A DNA stretch of 64,000 nt from Pseudomonas benzenivorans (GTDB lineage: Bacteria > Pseudomonadota > Gammaproteobacteria > Pseudomonadales > Pseudomonadaceae): positions 186,001 to 250,000 of the forward strand of contig NZ_CP073346.1 in assembly GCF_024397895.1 (NCBI RefSeq). Direction: 5' to 3'. The notes under the pieces are model-generated. The model did not search any database. It saw nothing but the letters and a program-made list of their open reading frames with translations, and was not told the origin of the DNA. The position numbers and the translations under genes are program-made. Position 1 is the stretch's first letter. Every line of letters begins with the position of its first letter. Below, piece by piece: positions 60,926 to 64,000 of the stretch.

Positions 60926-61406
60926 GAACGACCAGGTAGTCGACGAAACCTGGCACCTGCTGCCCAAGGATGCGAGCTTCGACGAGCTGCCCAACTGCGA
61001 CGACCTGATCGTGCCCCTGGCCATGTACGTCGACCACGCGCATGCCCTGAAGGCCCGTGACGGCGGCCTCGGCGTCTGGCTGGAAGCCGGCGAGGAGATC
61101 GAGGAGATCGCCGACCAACTGGACAACTTCCAGGTGGTCGCATTGAACTTCCCGGCCTTCACCGATGGCCGGCACTGCTCCACTGCCTACTTGCTGCGCA
61201 CCCGCTATGGCTACAAGGGCGAGGTGCGCGCCATCGGCGACGTGCTGCGCGACCAGCTGTTCGCCCTCAAGCGCTGCGGTTTCGATGCCTTCGCCCTGCG
61301 TGAAGACAAGGACCCGCATGATGCGCTGAAGGCGTTCACGGAGTTCGGAGAGGTCTATCAGGCCTCCAGCGACCAGCCTTTGCCGCTGTTCCGTCGCCGC
61401 GCCTGA
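60909..61406 (+). CDS. DUF934-family partner of CysI
   Basis: 165 residues, soluble, no known motif. DUF934 proteins almost always follow cysI in proteobacteria, often as an overlapping gene as here (17 bases), so a role in sulfite reduction or in electron transfer to CysI is inferred from linkage only. LVVPLAMY-like LIVPLAMYVDH and AFTDGRHCSTAYLLR segments are typical. A conserved cysteine (HCSTAYLLR) and two further cysteines might be relevant to redox. The gene is followed by a strong terminator. The start ATG 60909 lies inside cysI; the 60882 extension is a shadow. Confidence 0.88.
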
Positions 61407-61420
61407 TCGACCGCCCCAAC

Positions 61421-61452
61421 AAAAAAGCCCCGCATTGCGGGGCTTTTTTGTT
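61421..61452 (+). terminator. Rho-independent terminator after the cysI operon
   Basis: Perfect stem AAAAAAGCCCCGC (61421-61433) / GCGGGGCTTTTTT (61437-61449), 3-nt loop, T-rich tail. On the minus strand it also ends in a T-run, so it may act in both directions. Confidence 0.95.
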
Positions 61453-61516
61453 TCAGCTGTCTCGCTGGCTCCGAGCCAGTGGCGCCAGAGGCCTTAAGAG
61501 GTGTTCCATTAGGCTC

Positions 61517-62509
61517 TCAATCGAGCCTGACCAACACGCGGCCGGTCAGTTGTCCGGCGAGTATTTTCGCGATCGCCTCCGGCAACTGCGCCAGGCCGAC
61601 CTCGGTCACCAAGCGCTCCAGGCCCTCGAGCCTCCATTGCAGCGACAGCTTGTCCCACATGGAGGCTTTGACCACCAGGGGCAACTCCACCGAATCGACC
61701 CCCAACAGGTTCACCCCGCGCAGGATGAAGGGCAGTACGTTGCCCTTGAAGGGAACGCCGGCGGTCAGGCCGCAGCAGGCCACACTGCCGCCGTAGCGCA
61801 GGGATTTGACCACGTTGAACAGGATGTCGCCGCCCACCGTATCGACCGCGCCAGCCCATTGTTCCTTGAGCATCGGCCTTTCGCCCCCTTCCTGCAGCTC
61901 ACCGCGCGGCACGATGCGCTCGGCCCCCAGTTCCTGGAGAAACGCGCCCTGCTCCACCTTGCCGGTGGAGGCCGCCACCTGGTAACCCAACTTGACCAGC
62001 AGGGCTACCGCAACGCTGCCCACGCCACCGGTGGCGCCGGTAACCAGGATCGGGCCGGCATCGGGGCTGACCCCGGCCTGCTCGAGTTTGTCGACGCACA
62101 GCGCGGCGGTCAGGCCGGCGGTTCCGAGCACCATGGCGTCGCGCAGCGACAGACCCTGGGGGCGCTTGATCGCCCACGCCGCCGGAATGCGGATGTATTG
62201 GCCGAAACCGCCCGCGGTATTCATGCCCAGGTCGTAGCCGGTGATGATCACCTCGTCACCAGCGGCGAACTCGGCGACGCTGGACTGCTCCACCACGCCG
62301 GCGGCATCGATGCCCGGCGTGTGGGGGAACTGCTTGGTCACCCCCCGATTGCCACTCGCCGACAGCGCATCCTTGTAGTTCAGCGACGAGTAGCGGACCC
62401 GAATCAGCAGCTCGCCGGCGGGCAACTCACCGGTGTCGCGCTCGACTATTGCCTGCTCGAATTCGCCCGCCACGCCTTCGCGGGCCTGCAGTGCCATGAA
62501 CTTACCCAT
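61517..62509 (-). CDS. acuI: AcuI/YhdH-family acrylyl-CoA reductase-like oxidoreductase
   Basis: 330 residues, the exact size of the YhdH/AcuI group of zinc-independent medium-chain dehydrogenases. These use NADPH to reduce acryloyl-CoA to propionyl-CoA and detoxify acrylate. Key features: RYSSLNYKDALSASGNRGVTK near the N-terminus, PGIDAAG, the NADPH-binding TGATGGVGSVAVALL (about residues 155-170), and VDTVGGDIL. No zinc-ligand cysteines. Monocistronic, placed between the cysI unit (convergent) and sohB (same strand, 27 bp upstream of its start), with which it may be co-transcribed. Name by family length and motifs; substrate not proven. Confidence 0.88.
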   Translation of the reverse strand: MGKFMALQAREGVAGEFEQAIVERDTGELPAGELLIRVRYSSLNYKDALSASGNRGVTKQFPHTPGIDAAGVVEQSSVAEFAAGDEVIITGYDLGMNTAGGFGQYIRIPAAWAIKRPQGLSLRDAMVLGTAGLTAALCVDKLEQAGVSPDAGPILVTGATGGVGSVAVALLVKLGYQVAASTGKVEQGAFLQELGAERIVPRGELQEGGERPMLKEQWAGAVDTVGGDILFNVVKSLRYGGSVACCGLTAGVPFKGNVLPFILRGVNLLGVDSVELPLVVKASMWDKLSLQWRLEGLERLVTEVGLAQLPEAIAKILAGQLTGRVLVRLD

Positions 62510-62536
62510 GTCGATCCCCCTGTGACAGAAAATGCT

Positions 62537-63556
62537 TTACCAGAAGCGCTGCTGGTTGAGGCGGCTCAGCCAACTCAGCACGAAACGATCCAGGGCCACG
62601 CTAGCCGCCAGGCCAACGCGCTCCTGAAGGCTCTTCCTGGTAGCGAAATGCAGGTGATACAGCTCCGCCTCCCTGGCCCGCCCGGCGAGGTATTCATCGC
62701 TAGTCTTCAGTTCGTCGACCAGCTCTTTCTCCAGGGCCGCCAGCCCCAGCCAGACTTCACCGGTGGCGACCTCGTCGATCCGCAGCTGCGGGCGGTAACG
62801 GGCGACGAAGCCCTTGAACAGCTCATGGATGCTCTCCAGGTCATCCTGGAACTTCTCCCGGCCCTTGTCGGTGTTCTCGCCGAAAACCGTGAGGGTGCGC
62901 TTGTACTCGCCGGCCGTGAGCACCTCGAAATCGATGTTGTGCTTCTTCAACAGCCGATGCACGTTGGGCAGCTGCGCCACCACGCCGATCGAGCCAAGGA
63001 TGGCGAACGGAGCGGAAATGATCTTCTCGCCAATGCAGGCCATCATGTAGCCGCCGCTGGCGGCGACCTTGTCGATGCACACGGTCAAGGGCACCCGCGC
63101 CTCGCGGATCCGTGCCAGCTGAGAGGCGGCCAACCCGTAGCTGTGCACCATGCCACCACCGCTTTCCAGGCGTACCACCACCTCGTCCTGGGGCTTGGCC
63201 ATGCTCAGCAGCGCCGTGACTTCGTGACGTAACTGGTCAACGGCCGATGCCTTGAGGTCACCGTGGAAGTCCAGCACGAAGACCCGCGGCTTGTGCCCCG
63301 AGGACTTCTTCGCCAGCTTCTCGGCCTTGGCTTCGGCCTTGTGCAGGCTCTTGAGCTGGTCCTTGTCCAGCACCGCCTGCTCCAGCCGGTGGCGCAACTC
63401 CTTGTAGAAATCGTTGAGCTTGTCGACCTGCAACTGCCCGGGCGCCTTGCGTCCCTTGCTTCGCAACGCCACCCCTGCCGCCAGCAACACCAGCACGGCC
63501 ACCACCAGCGTCACCACCTTGGCCAGAAAGCCCGCGTAATCAGCCAGAAAGTCCAC
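62537..63556 (-). CDS. sohB: Inner-membrane serine protease SohB (S49 family)
   Basis: 339 residues. One N-terminal membrane helix (about 10-30) anchors a signal-peptide-peptidase-A-like (S49) domain. The Ser/Lys dyad is S167 (KVAASGGYMMA) and K219 (TAGEYKRT). E. coli SohB, of the same length class, is a multicopy suppressor of degP loss. Start choice: a GTG at 63554-63556 is preferred. It gives a VDFLADYAGFLAK start that aligns with E. coli MELLSEYGLFLAK, and the AAGGGGG then lies 6 bases upstream; with the ATG two codons earlier the Shine-Dalgarno would abut the start codon. Confidence 0.93.
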   Translation of the reverse strand: MDFLADYAGFLAKVVTLVVAVLVLLAAGVALRSKGRKAPGQLQVDKLNDFYKELRHRLEQAVLDKDQLKSLHKAEAKAEKLAKKSSGHKPRVFVLDFHGDLKASAVDQLRHEVTALLSMAKPQDEVVVRLESGGGMVHSYGLAASQLARIREARVPLTVCIDKVAASGGYMMACIGEKIISAPFAILGSIGVVAQLPNVHRLLKKHNIDFEVLTAGEYKRTLTVFGENTDKGREKFQDDLESIHELFKGFVARYRPQLRIDEVATGEVWLGLAALEKELVDELKTSDEYLAGRAREAELYHLHFATRKSLQERVGLAASVALDRFVLSWLSRLNQQRFW

Positions 63557-63767
63557 GCTCATCCCCCTTGTTGTCCATGCCGGCGCCCAGCTGCAGCCCG
63601 CGCCCGTGAGGCTCAAGCATACCGACGCCGCCGAGAGCCGGCCAGCCGCCTTGCCACTGAATCCGGGCCAGGCAGACATTTCAAACAAGCGTATGTTTTT
63701 TCGTTGACAGCCCTCCGCGTTCCTCATACCCTCGCGAAACTTTCACCGCACCGGGACTGCAGCGGAC

Positions 63768-64000
63768 GTGGGCAGCATCTACCTGATCCGACATGGTCAA
63801 GCCTCGTTTGGCGCCGCCGATTACGACGTGCTGTCGCCCACCGGCGTCCGCCAGGCCGAGGTGCTGGGCGCGCACCTCGCGCAGCTCGGTCTGCATATGG
63901 ATCGCAGCATCAGCGGCACACTGCGCCGTCAGCAGCACACCGCCACTACGACCATGTCTCAGCTGGGCGACGCGGGCCTCAAGGTACCGGCACTGGAGCT
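63768..64000 (+). CDS. Histidine phosphatase-family protein, N-terminal part (truncated by window end)
   Basis: Opens at GTG 63768 and runs to the window end. The N-terminus MGSIYLIRHGQASFGAADYD carries the phosphohistidine motif RHG, where the histidine becomes phosphorylated, and SGTLRRQQHTA matches the downstream S-x-L-x-R-x3-T pattern. The superfamily includes phosphoglycerate mutases, SixA and small-molecule phosphatases; the part seen is not enough to tell which. No in-frame ATG lies upstream, so GTG is the likely start. It is divergent from sohB, with about 210 bp between. Confidence 0.85.
   Translation, partial: MGSIYLIRHGQASFGAADYDVLSPTGVRQAEVLGAHLAQLGLHMDRSISGTLRRQQHTATTTMSQLGDAGLKVPALE

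Noticed and set aside
61448..63232. 594-codon plus-strand frame opposite acuI and sohB
   Set aside because: Shadow of two genes with intact active-site motifs.

Overview
The window reads as the chromosome of a Pseudomonas species. Base composition is high in GC, coding density is high, and the gene set and order match the genus: monomeric NADP isocitrate dehydrogenase, nudJ-mnmA-hflD-purB, a Pseudomonas-type isocitrate lyase, a 13-gene nuo operon with fused nuoCD, cti, metH, and cysI with its DUF934 partner. From memory, 1-31.7 kb follows the order of P. aeruginosa PAO1 around PA2624-PA2654, and 39.5-64 kb follows PA1847 down to about PA1831. The ~8 kb between them (31.7-39.5 kb) holds genes I do not place in either block. 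No phage, insertion sequence, CRISPR array, tRNA or rRNA was seen.

Layout. 0-7.4 kb: end of idh, Nudix hydrolase, mnmA, hflD, a DMT-family exporter, purB, the ribosomal-protein hydroxylase roxA, an acetyltransferase, and two poorly known genes. 7.4-12.5 kb: a secreted secretin-N-like protein, a long regulatory leader and aceA (glyoxylate shunt), and a Tat-exported PhoX-family protein. 12.9-27.9 kb: nuoA-N, the complete proton-pumping NADH dehydrogenase I. 27.9-31.7 kb: an antiporter-family carrier divergent from a TlpQ-like dCACHE chemoreceptor with a near-consensus sigma-28 promoter. 31.7-39.4 kb: FMN reductase, patatin-like and alpha/beta hydrolases, a membrane protein, a GlxA-type regulator, and a two-gene signalling operon made of a response regulator-CheC fusion and a PAS-GGDEF diguanylate cyclase.

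39.4-49.7 kb: nfuA (Fe-S carrier), a DUF1223 protein, a universal stress protein, cti (membrane cis/trans isomerase), metH, a RidA-family protein, and a second PAS-GGDEF cyclase. 49.7-53.8 kb: a DUF1883 protein divergent from a fluoroacetate-dehalogenase-like hydrolase, a sensorless chemoreceptor-like protein, and an RlmN-like radical SAM enzyme. 53.8-64 kb: a 1079-residue DUF1631-GGDEF-EAL protein, a DUF2970 protein, an orphan periplasmic binding protein, an easily missed 37-residue membrane protein, cysI-DUF934, an AcuI-type reductase, sohB, and the start of a histidine phosphatase.

Themes: central carbon and respiratory metabolism (idh, aceA, nuo), sulfur and methionine metabolism (cysI, metH), and many c-di-GMP or chemotaxis components (three GGDEF proteins, one EAL, one CheC, two MCP-type proteins). 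The most promising observations are the response regulator-CheC/diguanylate cyclase operon, the dehalogenase with all its halide-binding residues, the wide-spaced operator and ~385-nt leader of aceA, and the unannotated 37-residue membrane protein.
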